DNA from: Cladorrhinum sp. PSN259
Taxonomy: Eukaryota > Ascomycota > Sordariomycetes > Sordariales > Podosporaceae
Assembly (NCBI GenBank): GCA_033725935.1
Contig: MU867089.1
Location: 310,001-374,000 of the forward strand
Length of the DNA: 64,000 nucleotides
Direction: 5' to 3'
The notes beneath the pieces were generated by a model that had not been told where the DNA came from, made no database searches, and saw nothing but the letters and a program-made list of their open reading frames with translations. Below are positions 45,901-56,772 of the stretch, piece by piece. The translations under genes were made by a program, and so were the position numbers. The number at the start of each line of letters is the position of its first letter. The stretch's first letter is position 1.

Positions 45901-47986
45901 ATGGCCACTCCCGTCGACAATCCCATTGAGGATCACATCTCAGATGACGACCTTTTTGGCGATGACGATGAAGAATATGATCCTGCGTATTTTGCATCAC
46001 TCGCAGAGGGGTCGAATCCCATTTTGCCATCATCCACTGGTGTTCCTGTCGATCCAGTTGCTTCCCCAACTGGACACACTTCGACAGTTGAAACAGTTAG
46101 TCAAACTTTCCTTTCATTTCAGCAGGAAGCAGCTTTGCTCGAAGAAGAGGAAGAACTGTGGGGATTATTCAATGAAATCCCCGACATCCACATTGAGGAA
46201 TCTGCTTCTTTGCAGCAAGAGCCTTGTATTGATCAACATCTAGACCATCAAGAGTCGACTGCGCCTCCGTCCAGTGTGTTCCTTGCCCCAGCACATCTCG
46301 GGTTTCCAATCTTTCCGCTCACGGGGTTCGAATCTCAGCAGCAATCTTACGAAGGCGCCAACACCACGCTTCCGACCAATCCTATGGCTAACCCTCCCGA
46401 GGAACCTCAGAGCCAGCAGGCACACTTGAAGGAAGCTCCTACTAGGTCGAGTGCAGACCCGCTTCCTCTCGGCAACTCGATATCGGCTTCACCTTTCCGA
46501 AATGGCTCACCGGCTCCAAATCACAGTGCGCCAGCCACTGGAGTTCCACTAACAGCTTCTTCATCTACGACACCTGGCTCGCTTCCGAATGCCGATGCTG
46601 CTCCAGGTGCTGTTAATCTCCCTGTCAGAGGAACTGCACCACAAGATGAGCGCTTTATGCTTCTATCGGAGATTAAATGTCTCAGATATGCCAATACCAT
46701 GACGCGCAGAAACCTGAAGATCCCTCGGCGAATTGACCTAGTTCCACAGGCGAGGATAGATATTACGGAGCATGTGACGTTCGGTAAGTGCCCTCTGCTT
46801 ATCCTCCGAGAGATTGAGAAACTAAGTTGACACAGACCGCAAATCAAACCTCGATGAGCTTTGGGCCCCTTTTGGTTTGGCTGCTCATGAGAGGAAGGCC
46901 ATCTTCGCTCAGCTGAAGGCGTATTTTAAGAAGAATCCCAGCGAGCAAGTGGGTTCGGCAAAAAACAGCAATAAAAAGACAGGCGCGGAGAACAAGGCCT
47001 TGCTGGGCGAGCTTGCATACAGACTGCTGGTTCTCGAAGGCTGGGGTGTTAAATATTTCGGTGAACAGGTCAATGGTGCCCTTCCAAGGGAGCTGACTTG
47101 GCCCAAAGAGTCAACGAGGTAATTCATAACCCACTCCGTTTTCATCATCGTTGCAATGCTAACACGCTACTTTAGGATCTTTATATACTTTCTTCGGCTG
47201 GTGAATCGGGCAAAGGAGCTTGCCGCGGCGAAAGTCCGAAACAAACGGAAACAAGAGGATGTGTCTGGTGCGTCCGAACGTTCAACCCCACAGGCACCAT
47301 CTTCCCCCGTCCAGGAAACCGAGCAACCTGGCTTTCACAATGCTTCTCTCAGTCCAGCCTCCCCAAAGTTGCCTATCATAGCTCCCATTCATGGTTCGGT
47401 CCCTACGATGGCGTTGCCGAATACTCGATACTCAGCGCCAGAGGTTGTGCTGCCCAACGGCACCTGCCACCCCTTGGCAACCAGCACGACCAGCTTCCGT
47501 CCAAGTTCTGCCCATAATCCTTACTTCGTCGACACGCCGGCACAATCTCCAATCAGTATGCCGAGTCCTGTCGCTGCCGCGGCTCCCGTGCCAACACGCA
47601 ACTTCTTTATGAATCTGGCTCAACAGGCAGGTCAGTCAAAGAAGCGCAAGTACGACGAGTTAGCCGTTGAAACAAGTGAAGCCAGGACATGCGAAGTTGA
47701 GCTTCCTGTCGATGCGAACATGATTTACTTCGTCAGTGTCAGGGACAAATCCAATGGGATCTCTGTTGGCGAAGCTCAATCTTTCCGGCACACGAGTTCG
47801 TTGGGTGAGAACAGCGCCTTTGCCCATCTGAAGGCATCATTCGAGGCGACTGGGTACCAACCCCTTATTGAGATGGGCACGCCGTCTGGGTGGAGACCGA
47901 TCATAGATGCACATGACTGGGACACTGCAGTCCTAGGCATCTACAATCACGGTCAGCGGAACGTTGTGGTCGATGTCTATATCTAA
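45901..47986 (+). CDS. Uncharacterised fungal protein, 658 aa
   Basis: Three exons, 45901-46783 (donor GTAAGT), 46836-47118 (donor GTAATT) and 47176-47986, keep frame through 52- and 57-nt introns. The N terminus is acidic (HISDDDLFGDDDEEYDP). The first 270 residues are otherwise Ser/Pro/Gln-rich. A conserved-looking core spans the exon junctions: a basic helix MTRRNLKIPRRIDLVPQ, then VTFDRKSNLDELWAPFGL, a helix AIFAQLKAYFKK, LLGELAYRLLVLEGWGVKYF and RIFIYFLRLVNRAKELAAAK. A Ser/Pro linker contains a likely nuclear signal (KKRKYDE). The C-terminal 90 residues form a second compact domain ending WDTAVLGIYNHGQRNVVVDV. No membrane segment or catalytic motif. I do not recognise the family; a nuclear, protein-interaction role is a guess from composition. 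Confidence 0.8.
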
Positions 47987-49235
47987 GCATCAACAGTAAG
48001 AGACAAAGATCGCAGAGAGGGCCGGTTTTCAAAATTTAGAAAGAGCGACCACTTTCCATCTATTCAACGGCTTCATTACTTTTCGCTGGTATAGGGAGGA
48101 GCCGGTTCCCGATTCACATCGAGCGCAAGGAGTTTAGGTTTGGAGCGGCTTTTTTGCTTTCTGTTTCCATGATACCCCGGGACGACATAGTACCCATAAT
48201 GTGCTTTATTGGCACATTCATTTTATTTTCGTTTTGGCAGGGAGGGCAACTATCACATCTACTGGCCCGAGGAAAGGGGATGGGCTTAAATTGGGCAAGG
48301 GACAGCTGAATTAGCAGCAAGATAATTTTGGGAAAGCCGGGGGAAGGTGGGAAATGGGTAACGGGAGTTGTTGCTAGGCAGGGAGTTTAGGGTTCAACCG
48401 GTAAAAGGGGAGATGGCATAGTGAGAGGACAGTTTGCTGCATAGTTGAGCACGGTTTTGTTGGGGGGCAAAGGGAGCGTATATTTCAAATTTGCTTTTTG
48501 TCAATGGATGGCTAGATAAGTATGCCTGTATGATGTTATGAAATTTGAGTGTGTATATAATCGGTGAATGATGAGTGATCGAGCCGTTGATATTCGTTTT
48601 AGAAACTCGGGATTGAAGTGTGGGTGGGGTAAATGAGGGGTTTGTTTGTTTGTTTACTTGAGGAGGAAAGGGGTCGAGTCGAGTCAGTTGGAATGTTGTA
48701 CGTACCATGTAGAGTTATTGTGTTATACTTTCATCTCATTCGTATTGCGCCTTGATTTTCCTTTTCCTTTTCTCTTTTTTGTAAACTGAATTGGATAACT
48801 GTATGTGCGGTAAGATGATATTGACGTTTAGTTAGCTGGTTCTTGGGATTTATGTAATAGCCTCTGGTGTTCCAAGGTGGCCGACGGGAGGTTGTGTTGT
48901 TTTTGAGGAGATGAGACGAAAGTTGTTAGGTATGGGATGGAAATTGAATTTTTTTTAGAAGGGTTTTACGGAGGAGGATATGTCATGAATCTGTATATGT
49001 TAGATGATAATACTCCCCAGTATCTTTTTATTTTTTTTTTATTTTTAAAAAATGTACTATTGGATGCAAGTATTCCGTCCTAGGGACTAAGTCATACGTG
49101 CTCGAATTTTTTTTTAATTTTTTTTTTTAAGGTTGATAGAAGATCCTTGTCCGCCCTGAGCGTGATGAAGCTTGGTAAAGGCCCTTGAGATACTTTTGGC
49201 GAGTGTTGTGACGGAGTGTGCGGTCTCCGTCAACC

Positions 49236-49256
49236 ATATATATATATATATATATA
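49236..49256. repeat. (AT)n microsatellite
   Basis: About ten AT units in intergenic DNA. Confidence 0.95.
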
Positions 49257-49650
49257 CTGCAATTAGGTTGCAAGTTGTCGACTTTCAATTCGACGTTCCT
49301 TTTGGAAGGTTGGTTGAGTGGTCATTGCAGTGCCAGTCGTACCGACCGTCACAAGTGTGAAGTTTCATAATGGCTTGTTCTAATGGTTGCGGTTCTGCGT
49401 GTTTTGTTTTTTTCCTTGGGCAATGGCTTGGGTTCTGAGTAGTGCTGTAGCTGGCTTTTTTAGTGTCGTTATTTGCTGAAAAGGAGGAGAGGATGTTAGA
49501 GGAGATGCTGGCGGTAATGACTTTATATAGGGTTGCTCTCCCTCAGCAGGCGGTTGGAGACGGGTTTCTGATAGGTTAGATAATTCTGCGTTGAAGGAAT
49601 AATATTGCTATTGTTTTTTTGGGGTTTTTTGGGGTTTTTTGTGTTTTTTT

Positions 49651-49862
49651 TGTTAAAAATAAAAATTAAAAAATTAAAAAGCTAACCGGGCAGCTCCCCG
49701 ATATTTGGGGGAGGTGCCCGGGTACGAAACGCATTCGGTGCGTTTACTCCGTGGGTCGGCCGAGGAATCGAACGGGGGACCTCCCTTTAACTTAAAGGGA
49801 GGGGGGTTGGCGTTGAACACCCTCAGACCACTTAGTAACTTCTTAGTTATCTAGAGGGTGTT
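49651..49862 (-). ncRNA. Structured Pol III-like element, candidate SINE or small RNA gene
   Basis: Read on the minus strand: an A-box-like TTACTAAGTGG lies at 49828-49838, a perfect B-box-type GTTCGATTCC at 49773-49764, and T tracts suitable as Pol III terminators at 49680-49651. Four inverted repeats pack the body: 49816-49824 with 49854-49862 (9 bp, perfect); 49780-49790 with 49792-49802 (11 bp, one-base loop); 49727-49733 with 49739-49745 (7 bp, loop TTCGG); and 49686-49721 (CCGGGCA/TGCCCGG plus CTCCCC/GGGGAG). Beyond the T tracts is an A/C-rich run. It is not a functional tRNA: the T stem does not pair and no acceptor stem is visible. A tRNA-derived SINE relic or a structured Pol III RNA are both possible. 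Motifs are seen directly; transcription is inferred. Confidence 0.5.
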
Positions 49863-49913
49863 GGAAGATGTTATGCGGGGAGTTATAGATATAGGGCTGG
49901 TCTGTAATTGTTT

Positions 49914-49930
49914 GGGGGGGGGGGGGGGGG
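49914..49930. repeat. G17 homopolymer tract
   Basis: Seventeen consecutive G about 50 bp from the upstream (minus-strand) edge of the structured element. Confidence 0.95.
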
Positions 49931-50803
49931 ATTGGAGGGTTCTCATTGAACAAGGTCTAAGAGATGCCAACTGGTGACCATCAAGGTGCCTGCCTGCTCT
50001 TGACGTTGGTCTTGCCCTTGTGAGTGCCGTCAGGTATGGGATAGGGATAGATAGACACCAGCATATCTGGTAAGACGGAGCAGCTAGTGTTACTGTGAGT
50101 TTACGGAAAGAGCGCGGCAAGTCTTCCTAGTGACAAATAGACATGCTTACTCACATACTCGGGCGTTGTTAGCTGGTTACTACGACTCGAGCACAAAGTG
50201 GAATGCCAAATTGAAGCAGAAGTTACTTTGAAGAGGGGAAGCCGCAGCCGTCACTTATACACTTTTCTTCGTCTCCTGTTTTCTGTCTTCTGCTTCCACC
50301 GCCTGCTCCCTCTTAAGCCGTCATCATCATCAACCCGCCTCAGTTTTAAAAGAAAACCCCCGATCAAGCATCGGGTATTTCCAGTCAAAACACACATACA
50401 CACAACGGGCAGTAAATAAAAACAAATATCTCATTTGCTGGCACACCATTAGCAAGCATTTCTCTTCTTCTTTCATTATCCCCGACATCCAAACAATACC
50501 ACGCACATGATATAATCAAGAATAACAACAGAACAAAACTACCATTAAGTTTTACCAAAACGAATTGACTCCCTCTCCCGAGTTGCCATCCTCCTTTTTT
50601 TTCCTTTTGACAGACTTTCCCCCGTTAACTAGATTCAAACCCAGGTACTCCAAAACGCCGAATCTAGAAAGAAAAGGATATTTGTGTCCCAACATTTGGC
50701 AGATAACCCACTTACCAATTAATAAAACCAAACAGCCTCGTAATGCTTATACAAAATATCTAGCGGGGAAAAAGCAATCAAACACAAACACTACCTCAAA
50801 CTC

Positions 50804-53134
50804 TTACAATCTAATCCTCCCCCCTCCACTTCCACTCCCCCCATTTCCATTCCCACCACCAAACCACCTCCTCACATCCGAGTTACTCCCTCCTACTCCC
50901 CTCGAACCAGACCCATCATCATCACCCCCCATCATCCACTTCGGCTTCTTCATCCCCTGCCACCACTCAGGCGCATCGATCGTATCAATCGTATTCTTGA
51001 ACCGATGTCCCAGAGCCCCAAAGAACCCCTCATCCTCGCCCTCGTCATCCAACACAATCGGCCCCCTACTACTTCTAGAAGGCCCTGCTCCACCACCAAC
51101 CCTCCTAGCAGAAGTATTTGCCAAATGTCTATTTCCTCCAACACCGCCAAACGTAGGACTAGTCCCAAAAGGCGTACTAGGCCCTCCCCCCCCCCTACTC
51201 TCAGATCCCCTCGACCCGGGAATCTTCAACACCGGTGCTCCACCAGCCCTTGAACCCCTCGACGAAGAACCCGTCCCATCACTACTCCCCCCTCTGGCAA
51301 TAACATCAGCCCTCCTCCCTCTAATAGCAGCACTAGCGCCATTCAACTCCCGTTCAATCAAATCTCTGCCTTCCCTCCAACTTCCAGTTCCATAAAACCC
51401 AAGTTCCCGTTCTTGCCCATCATCACCATCATCCCAAGCGCCAATCCCATCAAACCCAAATACGTTCCTCACTTTTCCGTACAACCCAAACAGAGTCGCA
51501 CAGATGGGGACCAAAATCAAGGCAGGGAATAAATGATCGAACCATTTTCCAAGGGGAGTGAGGTCGATTAGTGATCCCAAGAATTTGTAAAATACCGTGT
51601 CTTCGTACAGTCCCTTACCCAAAAACGTCATAAAGTTGTAAGTCAGCGGGACGCTCAATCGTGCGACCTGGCTGGCGTACCAAAAGGCAGACTCGTGAGC
51701 TGTGTTACGCCTCACCAGGGCTCTTCCGCGCCAGACTTTGACTTCGGTGATTGAGATAAGAGCTGCGGCGCACATGTATAGCATCCAAAATGCTGCTATT
51801 CCCTGCCCGGCAAAGCCTACTTGGCCTTTGTCTGCTAGCTTGTGGTGGACCACTGAGTAGCGGATTACTGAGAGGGAGGGAAGCAGACCCTTGACGCATT
51901 CGGACCAGACGATGCATACTGAGGCTAAGGAGAGAATGCCACCGAGGCCGAGGCGCAAGTAGGGCACAATATGATAGTGAAGAAGGTAGCGGGTATATGG
52001 GGTGAAGATGCTGCGTCCGTCCCAGAATCCAGTTTGTGCTGGTGAAGAGTTTCCAAAGTTGAGCTTCTTAGATGCCGCGGAATCGAGGATAGCTTGTGTC
52101 TTTACTGCATCCTCCAGCAGTCGATTCCACTCGCTTACATACCGCGACCGCGCATGCTTCGCTCTCACCAGCCTCCTTGTAAGCTCGGCGAGGTACTTTT
52201 CCGTAATAACGTTGGGCAAAGCTGTCGCATTGCCAGAACCGCGGACCAGACGTGTGCGCACAGGATGTGATTCGGGCAGGTTGGTCATATCGACCAACTC
52301 CTCAACCCAGTCCTGGAAAAAGGTGATACTGCCCCCCTTACGACGGCTTAGCTCAGCAATCTGAAGTTCAAGATCCTCAAGGTCCATCTCGGCATCCTCC
52401 ATCTTCTCGTACACCCTCGGCGCATGGGTCTGGATCCGGCGCAGTTTCCCACTGATGTTGGCGTCTCGAAATAGTCGTCGGGGAATAGAGACCAGACCGT
52501 GCCCCATAAGGTAGATGGCCAGTACCAAACCCCAGCAGTAGGCGAGCGCCATCACGGTGCTTTTCAGAGATTCAGAGAAGGCACCGTAGGATATGAGGAC
52601 GTAGATGAGGCCCAGCGCTCCCGATCCAAAGACGATGATGTAGTATTGCGCATTTGCGTGAAGGGAATCGAGGACTTTGGCTTTTGGTTCGCGATAGCCT
52701 GAATCGGAATATTCGGCTAGGATGGGGAGGATGAACCTGAAGAGCAAGCACGAGTGTTAACGGATGACGGACGTGTGGATGGGCACAGGCGAAGGAGCAT
52801 ACCATGTTAAAGAAAACGTCAGCCAATATGTTATCCTCCATGACACCATGAGCGCGCGCGGTAACAACCAGATTCCCCGCGCCGCAGTATCATCGTCGAC
52901 CATGGCGCTGGAAGCCAGGTCGATGGGGACCAAAAGAACCATACTCGCGGGAAGCCATAGCGCAAAGAAGATAGGAACCAGGAGATAAGCAGGTGTTGTT
53001 CGGAGCGGGAGGTAGTATCGTTGGACGAGCAAAACAATGATGGAGATGCAGAGGAGCGCTACGAGGGCAAAGATCTCGGAGCCAACAGGTGATGGTGGTG
53101 CCGCCGGCGACCCTGGGGTCGCTATCTCGTTCAT
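50804..53134 (-). CDS. LMBR1-family multi-pass membrane protein
   Basis: Two exons (53134-52803 and 52736-50804; donor GTATGC, branch TTAAC, acceptor TTCAG) give 754 residues. The splice joins ...LTFSLTW to FILPILAEY, a characteristic LMBR1/LMBRD2 segment that neither frame shows alone. About nine hydrophobic helices: two near residues 19-70, two or three around the junction to residue 190, then a long cytosolic coiled-coil stretch (MEDAEMDLEDLELQIAELS), and about four more before residue 560. The C-terminal 190 residues are Gly/Ser/Asp-rich and cytosolic or disordered, with repeated GG and SRG patterns. LMBR1 proteins are lipocalin-receptor-like or LMBD1-like endolysosomal/plasma-membrane proteins; no substrate can be assigned. 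The start is the first ATG of the conserved frame. Confidence 0.88.
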
Positions 53135-53907
53135 GATTGTGAGTGACTGGTTCCGTAGTGGCGCATGTCCACAGCTAAACAAAAAACTAAAATTAAAAAA
53201 AACTGAAGTAATCGCAGGTAATGGCACTTGATCGCAGATTTGGAATTTGCAATGCGATGATGATGTTGGTGTCACCTCACTGAGCAGTTGTTCCAGTTGA
53301 CGGGTTGCTATTATGTCACAGGACGGCACACGGTGGACGCCCCAGTGGAAGGGTCCCGCTAACAGGGATATTATTATTGGCATTTGGTCGATCACCGGCC
53401 GGGTTTTGTAACCGATAATTGGTCAGAAATTCGAGAACCGATAAGCCCCTCAACCTGGTTATCGTTCTTTCTGGGCCCTCCCGCTGGGCCGAGGGATCGT
53501 CGTTCATCAACTGGCAACCATGCCTCGACCAAAGTGACCAAGTCTGCAACCCCGCCGAAAAGGGCAAAAAAGTCCTCTGAGATCCGCACGCAGTTGGCTG
53601 CAGTTGCTCGGGAAGTCCAATTCCTCACTTGAAACATTGAGGCCCTACCCAGCCTGGAAGCTGGGAAGGCAGTTTTCCCCCGCATTCTGGTGTGACAAAA
53701 CCGCGCTTATCAGTGGTTTTATCAATTGGATTCCGGCATCGTGTAGGAGGGGTCAATGATGATATAGCTGTGAGGGGCGGGTGAAGGTTCCAGATTTAGG
53801 TATATAATATGGCTGTGTTCCGGTCATCGAGGCCATCTACAAACTTGCACCAATTCATATCATCATCACGAAGCTTCTCGTTCTCAACAAGTCTCAGACA
53901 ACACAAG
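53135..53907. other. Divergent promoter region, LMBR1-like / aldehyde dehydrogenase
   Basis: Shared upstream DNA between two opposing genes. It contains a TATA box at 53801-53808 for the aldehyde dehydrogenase. The frame running from an ATG at 53809 into the enzyme is discussed under that gene. Confidence 0.6.
53801..53808 (+). promoter_or_regulatory. TATA box of the aldehyde dehydrogenase gene
   Basis: TATATAAT ends one base before the in-frame ATG at 53809. A TATA box this close places the transcript start downstream of that ATG, which favours the ATG at 53908, preceded by the fungal-type leader CAGACAACACAAG. Confidence 0.6.
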
Positions 53908-55395
53908 ATGGAGGTTGAGATCACTGCACCCAACGGCAAGACTTGGTCACAGCCACTGGGTCTCTTCATCAACAACGAGTTCATCAAGAGCAGCAACGAG
54001 GCAAAGATTGCTTCGGTCAATCCCACCACCGAGGAGGAGATCTGCTCCGTCTATGCCGCCACACAAGATGATGTCGACTCGGCAGTATCAGCAGCCCGCA
54101 AAGCCTTCAAGGACCCATCATGGAAGGGCCTTTCCGGCTCAGACCGTGGCAACCTCATGCGCAAGTTGGCCGACCTTGTAGAACAGAACGCCGAGCTCCT
54201 GGCGACCATCGAGACCCTGGACAACGGCAAGCCCTACTCGGTCGCCCTCTCCGAGAACGTCCCCGAAGTCATCAACGTGCTCAAGTACTATGCCGGCTAC
54301 GCAGACAAGAACTTTGGTCAGGTCATTGACGTCGGCCCAGCCAAATTCGCCTACACCCTCAAGGAACCCCTCGGCGTTTGTGGTCAGATCATCCCCTGGA
54401 ACTACCCACTCGACATGGCTGCCTGGAAGTTGGGACCGGCTCTCTGCTGCGGCAACACTGTTGTCCTCAAGCTTGCTGAGCAGACCCCTCTCTCCATGCT
54501 GTACGTCGCCAAGCTGATCAAGGAGGCTGGCTTTCCACCCGGCGTTGTAAACATCATCAACGGATACGGCCGTGAAGCCGGTGCGGCCCTCGTGCAACAC
54601 CCAGATGTAGACAAGATTGCGTTCACCGGCAGCACTACCACGGGAAAGGAGATCATGAAGATGGCCTCTGCTACCATGAAGAACATTACCCTCGAGACCG
54701 GCGGTAAGTCTCCACTCATCGTCTTTGAGGATGCAGACCTCGACCTCGCAGCAACATGGTCCCACATCGGCATCATGAGCAACCAGGGACAGATTTGCAC
54801 CGCTACATCCCGTATCCTCGTCCACGAGAAGGTGTACGACGAGTTCGCCAAGAAGTTCAAGGACACGATCCAGAAGATCTCGGTGGTTGGCGATCCATTC
54901 GAGGAGTCGACGTTCCAGGGTCCCCAGGTCACCAAGGCTCAGTATGAGCGTGTCCTCGGATACATCCAGGCCGGCAAAGAGGAAGGAGCCACCATTTTCT
55001 TGGGCGGTGAGACCGCTTCTCCCAATGGCAAGGGCTTCTTCATTGCGCCGACAGTCTTTACCGACGTCAAACCAGCGATGAAGATTTACAGGGAGGAGAT
55101 CTTCGGCCCTTGCGTAGCTATTGTGTCGTTCTCCACTGAGGAGGAAGCTATTGAGCTGGCCAACAACACAACATACGGTCTTGGGTCGGCGCTATTTACC
55201 AAGGATCTGACGAGGGCGCACAGAGTTGCCAGAGAACTCGAGGCCGGTATGGTCTGGATCAACAGCAGCAATGATTCAGACTACAGGGTTCCGTTTGGTG
55301 GTATTAAGCAATCCGGCATTGGTAGAGAGCTGGGCGAGGCCGGCTTGGCAGCGTATTGTAACATCAAGGCCGTACATGTGAACATGGCGGCATAA
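53908..55395 (+). CDS. NAD(P)-dependent aldehyde dehydrogenase
   Basis: Oxidises an aldehyde to its acid with NAD(P)+. From the ATG at 53908 it is 495 residues, the normal length for the family, in one exon. Landmarks: PWNYPLDMAAWK with Asn165, KLAEQTPLS, the coenzyme loop FTGSTTTG (about 242-249), LETGGKSP with Glu263, NQGQICTATSR with the catalytic Cys297, EEIFGPC, and PFGGIKQSGIGRELG at the C-terminal end. All catalytic residues are present. The frame is open for 33 more codons to an ATG at 53809, adding an Arg/Ser-rich presequence-like stretch; because a TATA box abuts that ATG, I prefer the shorter cytosolic form, but a mitochondrial isoform is not excluded. Substrate (acetaldehyde, betaine aldehyde or another) is not decided. 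Confidence 0.93.
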   Translation: MEVEITAPNGKTWSQPLGLFINNEFIKSSNEAKIASVNPTTEEEICSVYAATQDDVDSAVSAARKAFKDPSWKGLSGSDRGNLMRKLADLVEQNAELLATIETLDNGKPYSVALSENVPEVINVLKYYAGYADKNFGQVIDVGPAKFAYTLKEPLGVCGQIIPWNYPLDMAAWKLGPALCCGNTVVLKLAEQTPLSMLYVAKLIKEAGFPPGVVNIINGYGREAGAALVQHPDVDKIAFTGSTTTGKEIMKMASATMKNITLETGGKSPLIVFEDADLDLAATWSHIGIMSNQGQICTATSRILVHEKVYDEFAKKFKDTIQKISVVGDPFEESTFQGPQVTKAQYERVLGYIQAGKEEGATIFLGGETASPNGKGFFIAPTVFTDVKPAMKIYREEIFGPCVAIVSFSTEEEAIELANNTTYGLGSALFTKDLTRAHRVARELEAGMVWINSSNDSDYRVPFGGIKQSGIGRELGEAGLAAYCNIKAVHVNMAA

Positions 55396-56772
55396 TGGGC
55401 ATTTTCTTGGGTGGATGGTTTTGTAAATGTTTTTTTTGTACTTATGTACCATTGAGCAAGCTGAGCAAGCGTCTCGTCTGCTATTCACATATGATATCCA
55501 AAGTCGAACTGAAAGTAATATATCGGTCAAAATATGACTCAAAAGCCGTGTATTCTAGTTTTGGTGGTGTGTGAAAGTGTAGGATGCGGTGGTGGTATTA
55601 TGAAAGGCCTCGAGGAGGCAGGGAAAGTGGTACTGAGGGAAGGTTGAAAAAGGGGGCATGTGTATGTATGTATAATGTATATTTGCATAACACATGCACT
55701 TGGCGTGTCCCTTGACATTGGTTCAATTAATGGTTTAGGTATATCACGTTCTCTATCGGTTTACTGCACAATATCCCTATTATAGTTCTGCTTGACGGAT
55801 AGTCACAGATGATTGCGTACTTCATGTGTACATTTACATCTGTACGCATCGTATGTGCTGTACATACCCGCCTGCAGCATGCCGAGTTCAGCAACGCACG
55901 ACTTTGACAGCACTTGAAAATAATTTTTTGGGAGCTTCATCCATGAAACATCACAAGTGTAACTTCCATATTTTCATGGTAACGGCAAAAATATATACAC
56001 CGGAGCCCTGTCCGTCTCACTCCGATTCTAACATCTGTCTGTGTCTATCTAATAGGTGGGCGGTAGTACCAAAGCTCTGCCAACCTAATAGAAGGAAATA
56101 TAACAAGATTACTAAATAGACAGGGATATGGATGTGAAACAAGGTAGTAATGGTTCCTCTGTGTGGGTGTGTGTGTGTCCTGTGCCGTGGCTCTTTCTTC
56201 TTCTCCTTCTTCTTCTTCCATTACTTTTTTTTTATTTTTTAAAAAAAAAGTTTAAAAAACGTTAATTATTTTATACCAGGACCTTTGTCATATAGGGCAG
56301 TTGTTACTTCCTTCTCGAGCTATGTATGTATGCAGTCTCCTTGCGATTATAAGCTATAGATTTCGTTTTTCGAAGGGTTGTGGAAAACTTTTTATCACTA
56401 AAGCAATTTATTTTTTTCTTGAAAGACTCTCGTTGATACACAACCTCCTTATGGTTGTTTTAACTTTGATTCCAGTGGGTGGTGTAGATACTCTGCCAAA
56501 AGTTTTACCAAGAAGGAAAGTGTACCGGGCACTTTTCGTATACCTTACCGTATAATAATGCAGTTAGGTGCTCTTTTTGTTTGATCTTCTAATTTTTGGT
56601 TTGTTCTACTTTTGGTCTCTCTTCCCGTATAATTATACAACCCATCCACCCATCCATCCATTCCATTCATTGGATTTCTCCTCCCGCCCTCCCAGAGTTT
56701 CCTTCACCGCCCCTATTTGGAACACCAAAAAACGCCAGCATTAAAAAACAAAAATAAAATCCCTGATATCTT
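55396..56772. other. Convergent 3' intergenic region
   Basis: 1.4 kb between two converging stop codons. Contains a (GT)-rich and (TCT)n-rich stretch at 56160-56220 and A/T tracts at 56220-56265. No gene recognised. Confidence 0.6.

Larger units (their letters stand above)
47987..50803. other. Intergenic region with the structured Pol III-like element
   Basis: 2.8 kb with many A/T tracts (for example 49025-49050, 49106-49128), an (AT)n run at 49236-49256, a (TTTTTTGGGG)-type run at 49614-49640, the structured element at 49651-49862 and a G17 tract at 49914-49930. No protein gene recognised. Confidence 0.6.

Noticed and set aside
49614..49640. Telomere repeat
   Set aside because: TTTTTTGGGG is not the TTAGGG repeat of filamentous ascomycetes and only two exact units occur.
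49681..49860. tRNA gene on the minus strand
   Set aside because: The B box is perfect, but the T stem has mismatches at three of five pairs, no acceptor stem closes, and a 5+7+5 anticodon arm candidate lacks U33.
53809..53907. Mitochondrial presequence on the aldehyde dehydrogenase
   Set aside because: The start lies one base after a TATA box, so it is probably not in the main transcript; kept as an alternative only.
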